Shown piece by piece: positions 49,469 to 60,252 of a DNA stretch of 64,000 bases; position 1 is the first letter of the stretch, and every line of letters begins with the position of its first letter. The DNA is from Mycolicibacterium lutetiense (lineage in GTDB: Bacteria > Actinomycetota > Actinomycetes > Mycobacteriales > Mycobacteriaceae), in assembly GCF_017876775.1 (NCBI RefSeq), contig NZ_JAGIOP010000002.1, positions 2,604,001 to 2,668,000 of the forward strand, in the 5' to 3' direction. A program made the position numbers and the translations under genes. Below the pieces are notes generated by a model. It saw only the letters and a program-made list of their open reading frames with translations. It did not search any database and had not been told where the DNA came from.

Positions 49469-50113
49469 TTACTGGTGATCAGGACGCTGTCCCCGGGGCT
49501 CTTCGAGGTAGGTGACGATCGCGTTCGTGAGGCCGCGCCGGGCCACATCGAGGTCGGTATAGGTGCCGAGTTGACGCTCGGAGGTGATGCCACGCATCGC
49601 GCCGGGGATGAACGAGGCGACCTCGCGGACCCGCTCGGGGTCCACGTCGAGATCGGCGAAGGCCTGCTGACAGGTCTGCAGCCAACCCTGCCCCCACGAC
49701 CAGAGTTCGGCCGCGGTCTTCGGGTAGAGGCGTTCCAGCTCCGCGCGGTCCCGGGGCAGCGCGGCGCGTAAGTTCTCGATCGCCCGGGAATCGCTGGCCG
49801 TCAGCCCGTCGTAGAGCAGGTCGATGATGCCGGCGACGCGCTGACGTAGTGGTGCACCGTCGTCACGGCGGCCCAGCATGCCTGCGCGGCGTTCGGCGGT
49901 GCGCTGCAGGACTGCCGCCCAGAATCCGTCGATATCTCCGAACTGGTATTTCACTGCGCCCCAGGTGGCACCGATCTCCTTGGCGATCCGGTTGGCCGAC
50001 ACCGCTCCCGGGTCGCCGGTGGCCAGCGCCCTGCGCGCGGCTTCCAGCATGTTTTCCCGGGTGGCGAGGCCGCGTCGGTTGGTCCGCCGCGCGCCCGCCT
50101 CGGTCTCGCTCAT
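49469..50113 (-). CDS. TetR-family regulator of the adjacent Rieske oxygenase operon
   Basis: 214 residues. N-terminal helix-turn-helix (ATRENMLEAARRALATGDPG, SANRIAKEIGATWGAVKYQFG), then a TetR ligand-binding domain. It is divergent from the Rieske oxygenase gene with 71 bp between starts. The intergenic AACCCTCTTCCAAAGTTTC has weak symmetry but no clean palindrome was seen. It probably controls the divergent operon; the ligand is unknown. Confidence 0.86.
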   Translation of the reverse strand: MSETEAGARRTNRRGLATRENMLEAARRALATGDPGAVSANRIAKEIGATWGAVKYQFGDIDGFWAAVLQRTAERRAGMLGRRDDGAPLRQRVAGIIDLLYDGLTASDSRAIENLRAALPRDRAELERLYPKTAAELWSWGQGWLQTCQQAFADLDVDPERVREVASFIPGAMRGITSERQLGTYTDLDVARRGLTNAIVTYLEEPRGQRPDHQ

Positions 50114-50184
50114 CTCCAGCAGATTACCCCCGTTTTCACAGAACCCTCTTCCAAAGTTTCACGCGAGCTCCTACGATTCGCGAC

Positions 50185-51243
50185 ATGGCAAAACCACCGC
50201 TGTCGATGAAACCGACCGGATGGTTCCAGGTCGCCTGGACAGACCAGGTTCCCGCGGGCTCCGTACACGCCATGAAGTACTTCGGCGAGGAGATGGTCGC
50301 CTGGCGCTCGGAATCCGGGCAGGTGACCGTGATGAACGCCTACTGCGAACACCTCGGCGCCCACCTCGGATTCGGTGGCCACGTCGTCGGCGAGGCCATC
50401 CAGTGCCCGTTCCACGGTTGGCAGTGGAATCCCGAGGGCCGCAACGTCTGCATCCCGTATCAGGACCGGCCCAACCGCGGCCGCCGGATGCGCACCTACC
50501 CCGCCGTCGAGCGCAACGAGGCCATCTACATCTGGCACGACGCCGAAGGGCGTGAACCGTTTTTCGACGCACCGGACGTGTTCGCATCCTTCGCCGACGG
50601 CAGCAGCGCGGCCGACTACTACCCACAGCAGCGGTTGTTCCGCGAATCGCTGGAACTGCATCCGCAGTACGTGCTGGAGAACGGCGTCGACTTCGCGCAC
50701 TTCAAATACGTGCACCAGACCCCGATCGTGCCGGTCTTCACCCGTCACGACTTCGCCGCACCGATCTCCTACGTCGACTTCACCATCACCTTCGAGGGCG
50801 ACGACCAGCAGTCCATCGACGATGTGCGCAGCGGCGTCGAGGCCATCAACGGCGGCTTGGGCATCGCGGTGACCAAGAGCTGGGGCATGATCGACAACCG
50901 CACCATCTCGGCGGTCACGCCCGTCGATGAATCCACTTCCGACGTTCGGTTCATGGTCTACATCGGCCGGACCCCCGGGAAGGACACTCCGCGGGCCGCT
51001 GAGCGTGCTGCCGAGTTCGGCGACGAAGTGATCCGCCAGTTCACCCAGGACATCCATATCTGGTCACACCAGCGCTATTCCGATCCACCGGCGCTGGCCA
51101 CCTCCGAATACGAGGGCTTCACCGCAATCCGCAAGTGGGCCATGCAGTTCTATCCCGACGGTCTGGGCGGTAGTGCGGCAGACCTGGCTTCTGGTGGCGG
51201 AGCCGCCAATCCAACATCAGGGAGAAAGGCAGACACCATATGA
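50185..51243 (+). CDS. Rieske non-heme iron oxygenase (KshA-like)
   Basis: 352 residues from ATG 50185; a longer frame overlaps the tetR gene and is rejected. Rieske 2Fe-2S centre: Cys54 and His56 (YCEHLGAHLG), Cys74 and His77 (CPFHGWQWNP). Mononuclear iron site in ENGVDFAHFKYVHQTP. This is the layout of 3-ketosteroid 9-alpha-hydroxylase oxygenases. KshA needs a KshB-type reductase, not present here. It overlaps the next gene by 4 bp (ATGA). Confidence 0.9.
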   Translation: MAKPPLSMKPTGWFQVAWTDQVPAGSVHAMKYFGEEMVAWRSESGQVTVMNAYCEHLGAHLGFGGHVVGEAIQCPFHGWQWNPEGRNVCIPYQDRPNRGRRMRTYPAVERNEAIYIWHDAEGREPFFDAPDVFASFADGSSAADYYPQQRLFRESLELHPQYVLENGVDFAHFKYVHQTPIVPVFTRHDFAAPISYVDFTITFEGDDQQSIDDVRSGVEAINGGLGIAVTKSWGMIDNRTISAVTPVDESTSDVRFMVYIGRTPGKDTPRAAERAAEFGDEVIRQFTQDIHIWSHQRYSDPPALATSEYEGFTAIRKWAMQFYPDGLGGSAADLASGGGAANPTSGRKADTI

Positions 51244-52319
51244 GCGAAAAGATTCGGGTATTCCAGGTTGCCACCGGCAACGTCGGCACCGAGATGATCA
51301 AACGCATCGGGCAACGCCCCGACCTTGAATTGGTCGGGTTACATTGCTACACACCGGAAAAAGTGGGCCGCGATGCCGGCGAGATCGCCGGCATCGATCC
51401 GATCGGGGTGACTGCCACCGGCTCGATCGACGAGATCATCGCCGCGCGTCCCGATGTACTCACCTTCCACGGCGTCTTCCCCGACGAGGACCTCTACGTG
51501 AAAGTCCTTGAGGCCGGGATCAATATCGTCACCACCGCCGACTGGATCACCGGCTGGCACCGCGACACCAACCATCCGCACCCGTCCGGCAAGCTGGTGT
51601 CGCAGCTGCTTGCCGAGGCGTGCGAAAAGGGTGGTTCTACGTTCTACGGCACCGGCATGAACCCCGGCGTGAATCAGATCCTGGGTGTGGTGTGCTCGGC
51701 CGACGTCGCCGAGATCGAGAACGTCACCACCATCGAATCCGTCGACGTGTCATGTCATCACAGCAAGGACACCTGGATCGAGGTCGGCTACGGCCTGCCC
51801 GTCGACGACCCGTCGATCCCGGGCAAGCTGGAGAAGTACACCCGGGTTTTCGCCGACAGCGTGCTGATGATGGCCGACTGCTTCGGGCTGGAACTCGACG
51901 AAGTCACGTTCAGCGCTGAGCTCGGCGCCTGCACCAAGGATGTCGACCTCGGCTGGTACACGCTGCCCAAGGGATCACTCGGCGGCAACTACATCAAATA
52001 TCAGGGCATGGTCGACGGCGTACCGCGCGTCGAAACCCACCTGGAGTGGCAGATGACCCCGCACACCGATCCCAGCTGGGACATCAAGGGCTGCTACATC
52101 ACTCAGATCAAGGGCGATCCGTGTGTCTACAACAAGCACATGATCTTCCCGAAACCCGGTGTGGACCTGTCTGATCCGACCTCGTTCGCCTCGATCGGCA
52201 TGACCGTGACGGGATTGCCGGCACTCAACGCCATCGCGTCGGTGGTCGCCGCCCCGCCTGGGCTGTTGACGAGTGCCGACGTGCCGCTGCGCGGCTTCGC
52301 GGGGCGCTTCAACATCTAA
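51240..52319 (+). CDS. NAD(P)-binding dihydrodipicolinate-reductase-like protein
   Basis: 359 residues. Rossmann N-terminus (RVFQVATGNVGTEMIKRIGQ), then LTFHGVFPDEDLYVKVLEAG and INIVTTADWITGW; the C-terminal domain is of DapB/diaminopentanoate-dehydrogenase type. Lysine biosynthesis is unlikely because the operon partner is a Rieske oxygenase. It may reduce or oxidise the oxygenase product. Translation is coupled to the oxygenase. A perfect hairpin closes the operon 11 bp after the stop. Confidence 0.78.
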   Translation: MSEKIRVFQVATGNVGTEMIKRIGQRPDLELVGLHCYTPEKVGRDAGEIAGIDPIGVTATGSIDEIIAARPDVLTFHGVFPDEDLYVKVLEAGINIVTTADWITGWHRDTNHPHPSGKLVSQLLAEACEKGGSTFYGTGMNPGVNQILGVVCSADVAEIENVTTIESVDVSCHHSKDTWIEVGYGLPVDDPSIPGKLEKYTRVFADSVLMMADCFGLELDEVTFSAELGACTKDVDLGWYTLPKGSLGGNYIKYQGMVDGVPRVETHLEWQMTPHTDPSWDIKGCYITQIKGDPCVYNKHMIFPKPGVDLSDPTSFASIGMTVTGLPALNAIASVVAAPPGLLTSADVPLRGFAGRFNI

Positions 52320-52330
52320 CGCTTCAGCAC

Positions 52331-52373
52331 AGCAATAGCCCCGCCACACCTGTTGTGTGGCGGGGCTATTGCT
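52331..52373. terminator. Perfect 19-bp stem-loop between convergent operons
   Basis: AGCAATAGCCCCGCCACAC (52331-52349) pairs without mismatch to 52355-52373 across a 5-nt loop. It lies between the stop of the reductase-like gene (52319) and the stop of clpB (52380) and can terminate both strands. No U-tract follows on either side, which is common in mycobacteria. Confidence 0.9.
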
Positions 52374-52379
52374 ACCGGG

Positions 52380-54926
<2,547 letters not shown>

Positions 54927-54971
54927 GACACCTCCCTTTTTCGTGTAGAGAAAATGCTTGTCGTGTTCTTC

Positions 54972-54997
54972 AACGTAGTCAAGGTTGAGTCTGTTCC
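54972..54997 (-). promoter_or_regulatory. Candidate sigma-H/sigma-E-type promoter of clpB
   Basis: Read on the minus strand: GGAAC at 54997-54993 and CGTT at 54975-54972, 17 bp apart, match the -35 GGAAC and -10 CGTT core of mycobacterial stress sigma factors. It starts 46 bp upstream of the clpB start. The -35 element is inside the spacer of the HAIR operator. Confidence 0.6.
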
Positions 54998-55004
54998 GCT
55001 CAAC
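54984..55004. promoter_or_regulatory. HAIR operator for HspR upstream of clpB
   Basis: GTTGAGT-N7-GCTCAAC compares with the HAIR consensus CTTGAGT-N7-ACTCAAG: 11 of 14 positions agree. HspR represses clpB and dnaK operons in actinobacteria. It lies 58 bp upstream of clpB and 30 bp upstream of the divergent gene at 55034, so HspR could affect both. Confidence 0.75.
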
Positions 55005-55033
55005 TTTAAAAATTTTCGATCGAGAGGGCGGCT

Positions 55034-55702
55034 ATGACGGAAAGCTGGGGTTCGGTGCTCGCCGAACTGATCCCACTGGCCATGGTGGTGGCCCTGTCGC
55101 CGCTGTCCATCATCCCGGCGGTGCTGGTGCTCCACACACGTCACCCCCGACCGACCGGCCTGACCTTCCTCACCGGATGGCTCGTCGGCCTGGCCGCACT
55201 GACCACGATCTTCGTCGGCGTCTCCAGCATGCTCGGCGGGCTCAACGCCACCCCGACGTGGGCCTCGTGGTTACGCATCGTGGTGGGCGCTGCCCTCATC
55301 GTGTTCGGCGCGTACCGCTTTCTCACCCGGGAAAAATCGGAGCACATGCCCGGCTGGATGACCGGCCTCAGCAAGCTCACGCCCGCCAAGGCGGGAGCTG
55401 CGGGCCTGGCCCTCACCGTGGTGAACCCGAAGGTGCTGTTCATCTGCGCAGCAGCAGGATTAGCCATCGGTAGCGCCGGCCTCGGCCAGCCCGGGGTATG
55501 GGCGGCAGGGCTCTACTACGTGCTGGCGGCCGGATCGACCGTGGCTCTGCCGATCCTCGCGTATGCAGTATCGGGTGAGCGGCTGGACCCAGCGCTGGCC
55601 CGACTCAAAGACTGGATGGAACGCCAGCACGCCGTGTTGATCGCCGCGATTCTCGTCGTGATCGGCCTCCTCGTGCTCTATAAGGGAATTCACGCGTTAT
55701 AG
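55034..55702 (+). CDS. GAP-family (Sap-like) membrane protein
   Basis: 222 residues, six membrane segments. Family features are an N-terminal VVALSPLSIIPAVLVLHTRHP with conserved Pro residues and a central KAGAAGLALTVVNPKVLFIC, as in the peptidolipid-addressing GAP/Sap proteins of mycobacteria that help export glycopeptidolipids or sulfolipid. The cargo here is unknown. It is divergent from clpB and shares its regulatory region. Confidence 0.82.
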   Translation: MTESWGSVLAELIPLAMVVALSPLSIIPAVLVLHTRHPRPTGLTFLTGWLVGLAALTTIFVGVSSMLGGLNATPTWASWLRIVVGAALIVFGAYRFLTREKSEHMPGWMTGLSKLTPAKAGAAGLALTVVNPKVLFICAAAGLAIGSAGLGQPGVWAAGLYYVLAAGSTVALPILAYAVSGERLDPALARLKDWMERQHAVLIAAILVVIGLLVLYKGIHAL

Positions 55703-55739
55703 GCGCCGCATTCGGTGCAGGTCGGGCTACGGTGTGCGC

Positions 55740-56363
55740 ATGTCCGAATACGGTTTCGGTGATTTCGAATTCGAGCGGAAGTTCTTTGTCCGCGAATTGC
55801 CCGCAGTGGCAGCATCGGATCCCACACCAGCGCTGATCGTCCAGGCCTACCTTTTCGCGTCCGACGGATATGCGGTTCGCGTCCGCGTCCAGGGTGCCGC
55901 TCCCGCCGCATTGGATGCCACCCCCGCCGAGCTCGTAGAGAGTTTGGGCGAGGGATCGCTGGGAACCATGACCGCCAAAGGTCCCGCCGTCGGGGGCACC
56001 CGCTATGAGGCCGAACGCGAACTCGATCCACTGGTCGCGGCCCAGATCGTGCGCCGGTCCGAACATGTGATCGCCAAAGTTCGCTATTCGATGTGGCTCG
56101 GCGAGGACGGCTGGATCATCGACCAATTCCTCGGCCGAAACGCACCCCTGCTGCTCTCCGAAGTCGAGCGCGGTGGGCCAGTCGTCGATCTGGCCATTCC
56201 GTCATTCTGCGTTTCCGAGGTTTCCGAGGATGACCGGTTCCGCAACGAGTATCTGGCGCACAAGCCATTCGGCACCTGGGCCGACGAGTACCGGCGTGAA
56301 CTCGACCGCCGCGGACCCAGCTTTGTGGAGTCCTTGGGCCAGAATCAGTTTGAGGGCAGTTGA
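55740..56363 (+). CDS. CYTH-domain protein, putative triphosphate-binding enzyme
   Basis: 207 residues from ATG 55740. The N-terminal EFERKFFV (ExExK) starts a CYTH beta-barrel; RVRVQ, TAKGP, YEAERELD, KVRYSMW and WIIDQFLG, LLLSEVER supply the alternating charged residues that bind triphosphate and metal. CYTH proteins include inorganic triphosphatases and thiamine triphosphatases. No CHAD domain is attached or adjacent. The IS3 element starts 32 bp after its stop; the gene itself is intact. Confidence 0.84.
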   Translation: MSEYGFGDFEFERKFFVRELPAVAASDPTPALIVQAYLFASDGYAVRVRVQGAAPAALDATPAELVESLGEGSLGTMTAKGPAVGGTRYEAERELDPLVAAQIVRRSEHVIAKVRYSMWLGEDGWIIDQFLGRNAPLLLSEVERGGPVVDLAIPSFCVSEVSEDDRFRNEYLAHKPFGTWADEYRRELDRRGPSFVESLGQNQFEGS

Positions 56364-56449
56364 GCGACGGGGCTTCTCCGTCTGGGGCAAGTGAATGAAT
56401 CACCCCGGGTTTGATGCACACCTTCTTTCGAGGGAAGGTAGTTCGCATC

Positions 56450-56761
56450 ATGCCGAAGAGATACGACGAGGAGTTCAAGGCCCGAGCGGTCCGGTTGGTC
56501 ACTGACCATCTCGAGGAGTACGACACCCGCACCGCCTGCATCACCGCGGTCGCCAAGCGGTTGGGAGTGTCCTACGAAACGCTGCGGCGGTGGATCAACC
56601 AAACTGAGGTCGATACCGGGGTCCGCGACGGGGTATCCACCGACATCTCGCGCGAGAACCGGGAACTCAAGCGTAAGAATCGTGAGCTTGAGGAAACGAT
56701 CGAAATCCTCAAGGCGGCAACAAGTTTCTTCGCGCGGGAGAGCGACCCGCGACGCCGTTGA
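56450..56761 (+). CDS. IS3-family transposase OrfA
   Basis: 103 residues from ATG 56450. Helix-turn-helix DNA-binding protein (RYDEEFKARAVRLV, RLGVSYETLRRWI) followed by a leucine-zipper-like helix (ENRELKRKNRELEETIEILK), as in IS3 OrfA. It ends in FFARESDPRRR and overlaps orfB by 4 bp in the -1 frame, so an OrfAB fusion would require programmed frameshifting; no clear A6G slippery run was seen. Confidence 0.92.
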   Translation: MPKRYDEEFKARAVRLVTDHLEEYDTRTACITAVAKRLGVSYETLRRWINQTEVDTGVRDGVSTDISRENRELKRKNRELEETIEILKAATSFFARESDPRRR

Positions 56762-57402
56762 TCTGTGCGTTCATCGCCGAGCATCGTGCTCGGTTCGGGG
56801 TCGCTCCGATCTGCCGCGTGCTCACTGAGCACGGCTGCAAGATCGCTCCGAGAACCTTCTACGCCTGGCTGTCGCGGCCCCCGTCAGCGCGGGCCTTGTG
56901 GGACACCGTCATCACCGAGGTGATGGCCGGCTACTACGAGCCCGACGAGGCGGGCCGCCGCAAGCCGGAGTCGTTGTACGGCGCGGTCAAGATGTGGGCT
57001 CACCTGCAACGCCAGGGCATCACGGTGGCCCGCTGCACCGTGGAACGCCTCATGCGGGCCAACGGATGGCAGGGGGTGACCCGGCGCAAAAAGGTCCGCA
57101 CCACGATCGCTGACCCGGCCGCAGCCCGCGCTGCGGATCTGGTCAAACGCCGGTTCCGGGTGCCCGCCCCCAACATGCTGCTCGTCGCCGATTTCACCTA
57201 CGTGCGACTCGCCTCTGGGGTGTTCGTCTACACCGCGTTCGCCATCGATGCCTACGCGGGGCGGATCGTGGGCTGGACGTGCTCGGCCAGCAAGGAGGAT
57301 CGGTTCGTACGCCAAGCCATCCGGCACGCCGCGCTACTCAGAATGAGTCAGGGCAATCCGTTGCTGGGCAACACTATTCATCATAGTGATGCGGGGTCGC
57401 AG

Positions 57403-58881
57403 GGCGGATTCAACTGGTCGTCGCAACACCTTGATCACGGAGGTGTGGTGTGGCCAAGCGTAAGGACGCGGAATCGGTTGGTAGGCGACGGCAGTGGGCG
57501 GCTGACCGTGCGTTGCGGCCTGCGATGCGCTCACCAGGGCGCCCGGACCCGTCGCGGTCGGTGCAGCGTCAGTTTTGGCGGCTGATCGCCCAGGGTGTCT
57601 CCACCGACGACGCAGCCGCAGAGGTCGGCGTGTCGACACCGGTGGCGACCAGGTGGTTCCACCACGCTGGCGGCATGACGCCGATCAGTCTGGATGAGCC
57701 CACGGGCCGGTATCTGTCGTTCGCCGAGCGGGAGGAGATCGCACTGCTACGCGCCCAGGGCGCCGGGGTGCGTGAGATCGCCCGCGAGATCAAGCGTGAC
57801 CCCTCGACAGTTTCGCGGGAACTGCGGCGCAACGCAGCCACCCGCAGCGGCACGCAGGTGTACCGCGCAGGGGTGGCGCAGTGGAAGGCCCAGCAAGCAG
57901 CAAAGCGCCCGAAACCCGCGAAACTGGCAGTCAACCCGCAGCTGCGTGAGTACGTGCAGCAGCGGCTCGATGGCAGTGTCCGCGGACCCGACGGCACCGC
58001 CGTCGCAGGTCCGCAGACCAAGGCCTGGAACGGCCGCAACAAGCCGCACCGACAAGACCGACGGTGGTCGACAGCATGGAGCCCGGAACAGATTGCCCAC
58101 CGCTTACCGCTGGATTTCCCCGATGATGAGTCCATGCGCATCAGCCATGAGGCGATCTATCAGTCCTTGTTCATCGAGGGGCGTGGGGCGCTCAAACGGG
58201 AATTGGTCGCGTGCCTGCGGACCGGTCGTGCGCTGCGGGTCCCGCGGGCCAGGACACAGAACAAACCGCAGGGACATGTCACCGCGGACGTCGTGATCAG
58301 CAAACGCCCTGCCGAAGCCGCCGATCGCGCAGTTCCTGGGCATTGGGAGGGTGATTTGATCATCGGTGCGGGCCGGTCGGCGATTGCCACCGTGGTGGAA
58401 CGCAAGAGCCGCTCGGTGATGCTGGTTCACCTTCCCCGCCTCGAGGGGTGGGGTCTGGCGCCGCCGGTGAAGAACGGGCCGGCGCTCAGCGGCTACGGCG
58501 CCGAGGCGATGAACGCTGCCCTGATCGCCTCACTGGCACAGCTACCCAAGCAGCTGCGTCAGACGTTGACATGGGACCGCGGCAAAGAGTTGGCCGCGCA
58601 CGCCCAGTTCACCTTCGACACCGGAACGAAGGTGTTTTTCGCCGACCCGCACTCGCCATGGCAGCGGCCTACCAACGAGAACACCAATGGCGTTCTGCGT
58701 CAGTACTTTCCGAAAGGCACCGACTTATCTCGATGGTCGGCTCAAGACCTCGAAGCGGTCGCACTGACGCTCAACAACCGACCCCGAAAGGTCCTCGGCT
58801 GGAAGACTCCCGCCGAAGTCTTTGCCCAACAGCTACACTCACTCCAACAACCCGGTGTTGCAACGACCGATTGAACCCGCC
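57403..58881. mobile_element. IS30-family insertion sequence
   Basis: 1,479 bp. The left end GGCGGATTCAACTGGTCGTC and the inverted right end GGCGGGTTCAATCGGTCGTT continue to a common GCAACACC, 24 of 28 positions identical. The direct repeat CAG at 57400-57402 and 58882-58884 is the target duplication. It holds one transposase gene. The intact ends and exact duplication point to recent insertion into the IS3 copy. Confidence 0.94.
57450..58874 (+). CDS. IS30-family transposase
   Basis: 474 residues, GTG start with GGAGG upstream. N-terminal helix-turn-helix regions (YLSFAEREEIALLRAQGAG, IKRDPSTVSRELRRN) and the IS30 DDE core: first Asp in PGHWEGDLIIG, second in LTWDRGKELAAH, Glu in PTNENTNGVLRQYFPKGTDL. 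All catalytic residues are intact, so the element may still be active. The C-terminus reaches into the right inverted repeat. Confidence 0.95.
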   Translation: MAKRKDAESVGRRRQWAADRALRPAMRSPGRPDPSRSVQRQFWRLIAQGVSTDDAAAEVGVSTPVATRWFHHAGGMTPISLDEPTGRYLSFAEREEIALLRAQGAGVREIAREIKRDPSTVSRELRRNAATRSGTQVYRAGVAQWKAQQAAKRPKPAKLAVNPQLREYVQQRLDGSVRGPDGTAVAGPQTKAWNGRNKPHRQDRRWSTAWSPEQIAHRLPLDFPDDESMRISHEAIYQSLFIEGRGALKRELVACLRTGRALRVPRARTQNKPQGHVTADVVISKRPAEAADRAVPGHWEGDLIIGAGRSAIATVVERKSRSVMLVHLPRLEGWGLAPPVKNGPALSGYGAEAMNAALIASLAQLPKQLRQTLTWDRGKELAAHAQFTFDTGTKVFFADPHSPWQRPTNENTNGVLRQYFPKGTDLSRWSAQDLEAVALTLNNRPRKVLGWKTPAEVFAQQLHSLQQPGVATTD

Positions 58882-59302
58882 CAGTACACCTCGGTGCGGT
58901 TCGGAGAAACCCTGTCCCTGTCGGGGCTGATCCCGTCAATCGGAACGGTCGGGGACGCCTTCGACAACGCCCTGGCCGAAACGACCATAGGGCTGTACAA
59001 AACCGAAGCCATCCGCGACGACTCGCCATTCCGACGGGGCCCGCTGCAACGGCTGGCCGACGTCGAGATGCTCACCGCCGACTGGGTGCACTGGTACAAC
59101 ACCGATCGGCTCATGCACCGCCTGGGCCGCATCCCACCGACCGAATACGAGGCCATCTACTACGCTACAAACACAGCCCAACCAGAGGCTGCACACCCAT
59201 AACCACGTGTGCATCAAACCCGGGGCGATTCAGAATCCACACCACGGATAGCATCGACGAAACTGGTGCGGCCGATCTTGGCAGACACGAAGGGGCCGAA
59301 TC

Positions 59303-60085
59303 ATCGACAACAACGCTCCAACGCCTGGGACACCCGGGCCGCCCGGCTGGTTCGCCGACCCCTGGAATGCTCAGCAGCTGCGCTACTTTGACGGCCAACA
59401 ATGGACCAGTCACACCGCTCCGACGTCTGAGGCACCTTCCGACTACGCCTGGGATACCGGTTATCCGTTTGGGGAACAGGTCCTGATCCTGCGGGCCATC
59501 GCGACGCCATCGGACGCCAGCATCATGTGCGGCGTCGAGAACGCCCGCGGCCAGCACATCGGATTGATTCAACCGACGACGAAGATTGGCTGGATCACTC
59601 GGGGAACCGAGGGGATGACGTTAGTGATGACTCGTCCCGACGGGGCGCCGTTGCTGTACTTCACCAGCTCCGGGGCGTACACCGGACTATCCATCCAGGT
59701 GCATGACGCCACTGGACAGGACTTGGGGCGTCTCCGTCGAGGTGGCTCGCGCTGGCGCATCTACACCTTGACGATGGAGCTGGAGTTTGACGGACAACGT
59801 CTCGGACGGTCCAATATCGGCACCACCATCATGCAAATGGACAAGAAGGTCCACGAACCGATTTACGATGCAGCCGGCGCAGTGCTCGGCCACGTGGATC
59901 GCCGCTGGCACCCCAACACGGGATCACGCAATCCGCATTACGACTACACACTGGACTGCTGCGCGCGAACATCACACCCGCTCCCCGCGCTGATGCTGAC
60001 TACGGCCTTCGCGCACTACATGTATGACCGGATCCAGATAGGCGGTCCGTTTGGCGGAACGCGCTGGCCGTCCCGGAACAATTGA
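59303..60085 (+). CDS. DUF2510 + LURP-one/scramblase-like protein, paralog 1 (apparent AUC start)
   Basis: About 260 residues. Residues ~12-40 are a DUF2510 domain (GWFADPWNAQQLRYFDGQQW); the rest is a tubby-like LURP-one/scramblase-type beta domain (LGRLRRGGSRWRIYTLTMEL) ending in TTAFAHYMYDR. The only ATG/GTG/TTG in this frame is at 59525, after the DUF2510 domain. A stop at 59249 closes the frame upstream. ATC 59303 (or 59300), a few bases after AAGGGG, is the most likely start, matching the same context in paralog 2. Function unknown. The IS3 element ends 70 bp upstream. Confidence 0.7.
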   Translation: MDNNAPTPGTPGPPGWFADPWNAQQLRYFDGQQWTSHTAPTSEAPSDYAWDTGYPFGEQVLILRAIATPSDASIMCGVENARGQHIGLIQPTTKIGWITRGTEGMTLVMTRPDGAPLLYFTSSGAYTGLSIQVHDATGQDLGRLRRGGSRWRIYTLTMELEFDGQRLGRSNIGTTIMQMDKKVHEPIYDAAGAVLGHVDRRWHPNTGSRNPHYDYTLDCCARTSHPLPALMLTTAFAHYMYDRIQIGGPFGGTRWPSRNN

Positions 60086-60130
60086 TGGGAACGCGCATTC
60101 CAACCGCGCTTGCGAAGCCGGGCACCGAGA

Positions 60131-60166
60131 TTGGTGCGACGAGGCGCCTCAGCGCGCTGTTAGGGT
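60131..60166 (+). promoter_or_regulatory. Candidate promoter of the EspC-like gene, second cassette
   Basis: TTGGTGC at 60131-60137, then N17, then CGCTGTTAGG at 60155-60164. It contains an extended -10, TGT-TAGGGT (hexamer 60161-60166). The same bipartite signal with the same spacing occurs at 62166. Predicted leader of ~80 nt before the ATG at 60253. Confidence 0.55.
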
Positions 60167-60252
60167 CTCCTCCAAGACGGGAGTGAATGCCTGCAGATGT
60201 GGCACTGGGACCGAGGTCGCCACCAACTGCGAACACGCACAAGGAGAAAAGC

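Larger units (their letters stand above)
56758..59202 (+). pseudogene. IS3-family transposase OrfB, split by the IS30 insertion
   Basis: The 5' part (56758-57402) has the HTH_21-like start FIAEHRARFGVAPICRVL and the rve core with the first two catalytic Asp residues, in LLVADFTYVRL and HSDAGSQ. The 3' part (58885-59202) resumes with YTSVRFGETLSLSGL and carries the catalytic Glu in GDAFDNALAETTIG. Removing the IS30 element and one CAG restores HSDAGSQYTSVR in frame. Insertion falls between the second Asp and the Glu, so this copy is inactive. Confidence 0.94.
56396..59232. mobile_element. IS3-family insertion sequence, interrupted by an IS30-family element
   Basis: 26-bp terminal inverted repeats at 56396-56421 (TGAATCACCCCGGGTTTG, then ATGCACAC) and 59207-59232 match at 25 of 26 positions. 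GAA flanks the element on both sides (56393-56395, 59233-59235) as a 3-bp target duplication. Without the 1,479-bp insert and its duplication the element is 1,355 bp, a usual IS3 size. It codes for orfA and orfB in a -1 frame relation. It sits between the CYTH gene and the first DUF2510 gene, ~70 bp before the latter. Confidence 0.95.

Noticed and set aside
51240..52319. Call of this gene as dapB of lysine biosynthesis
   Set aside because: It is longer than DapB, lacks the usual DapB signature and is coupled to a Rieske oxygenase, so only the fold-level similarity is kept.
57450..58874. Reading the IS30 gene and the IS3 orfB start as one fused transposase
   Set aside because: They are in different families with separate inverted repeats and target duplications. 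The apparent continuity of the orfB frame past 57402 is read-through into the IS30 end.
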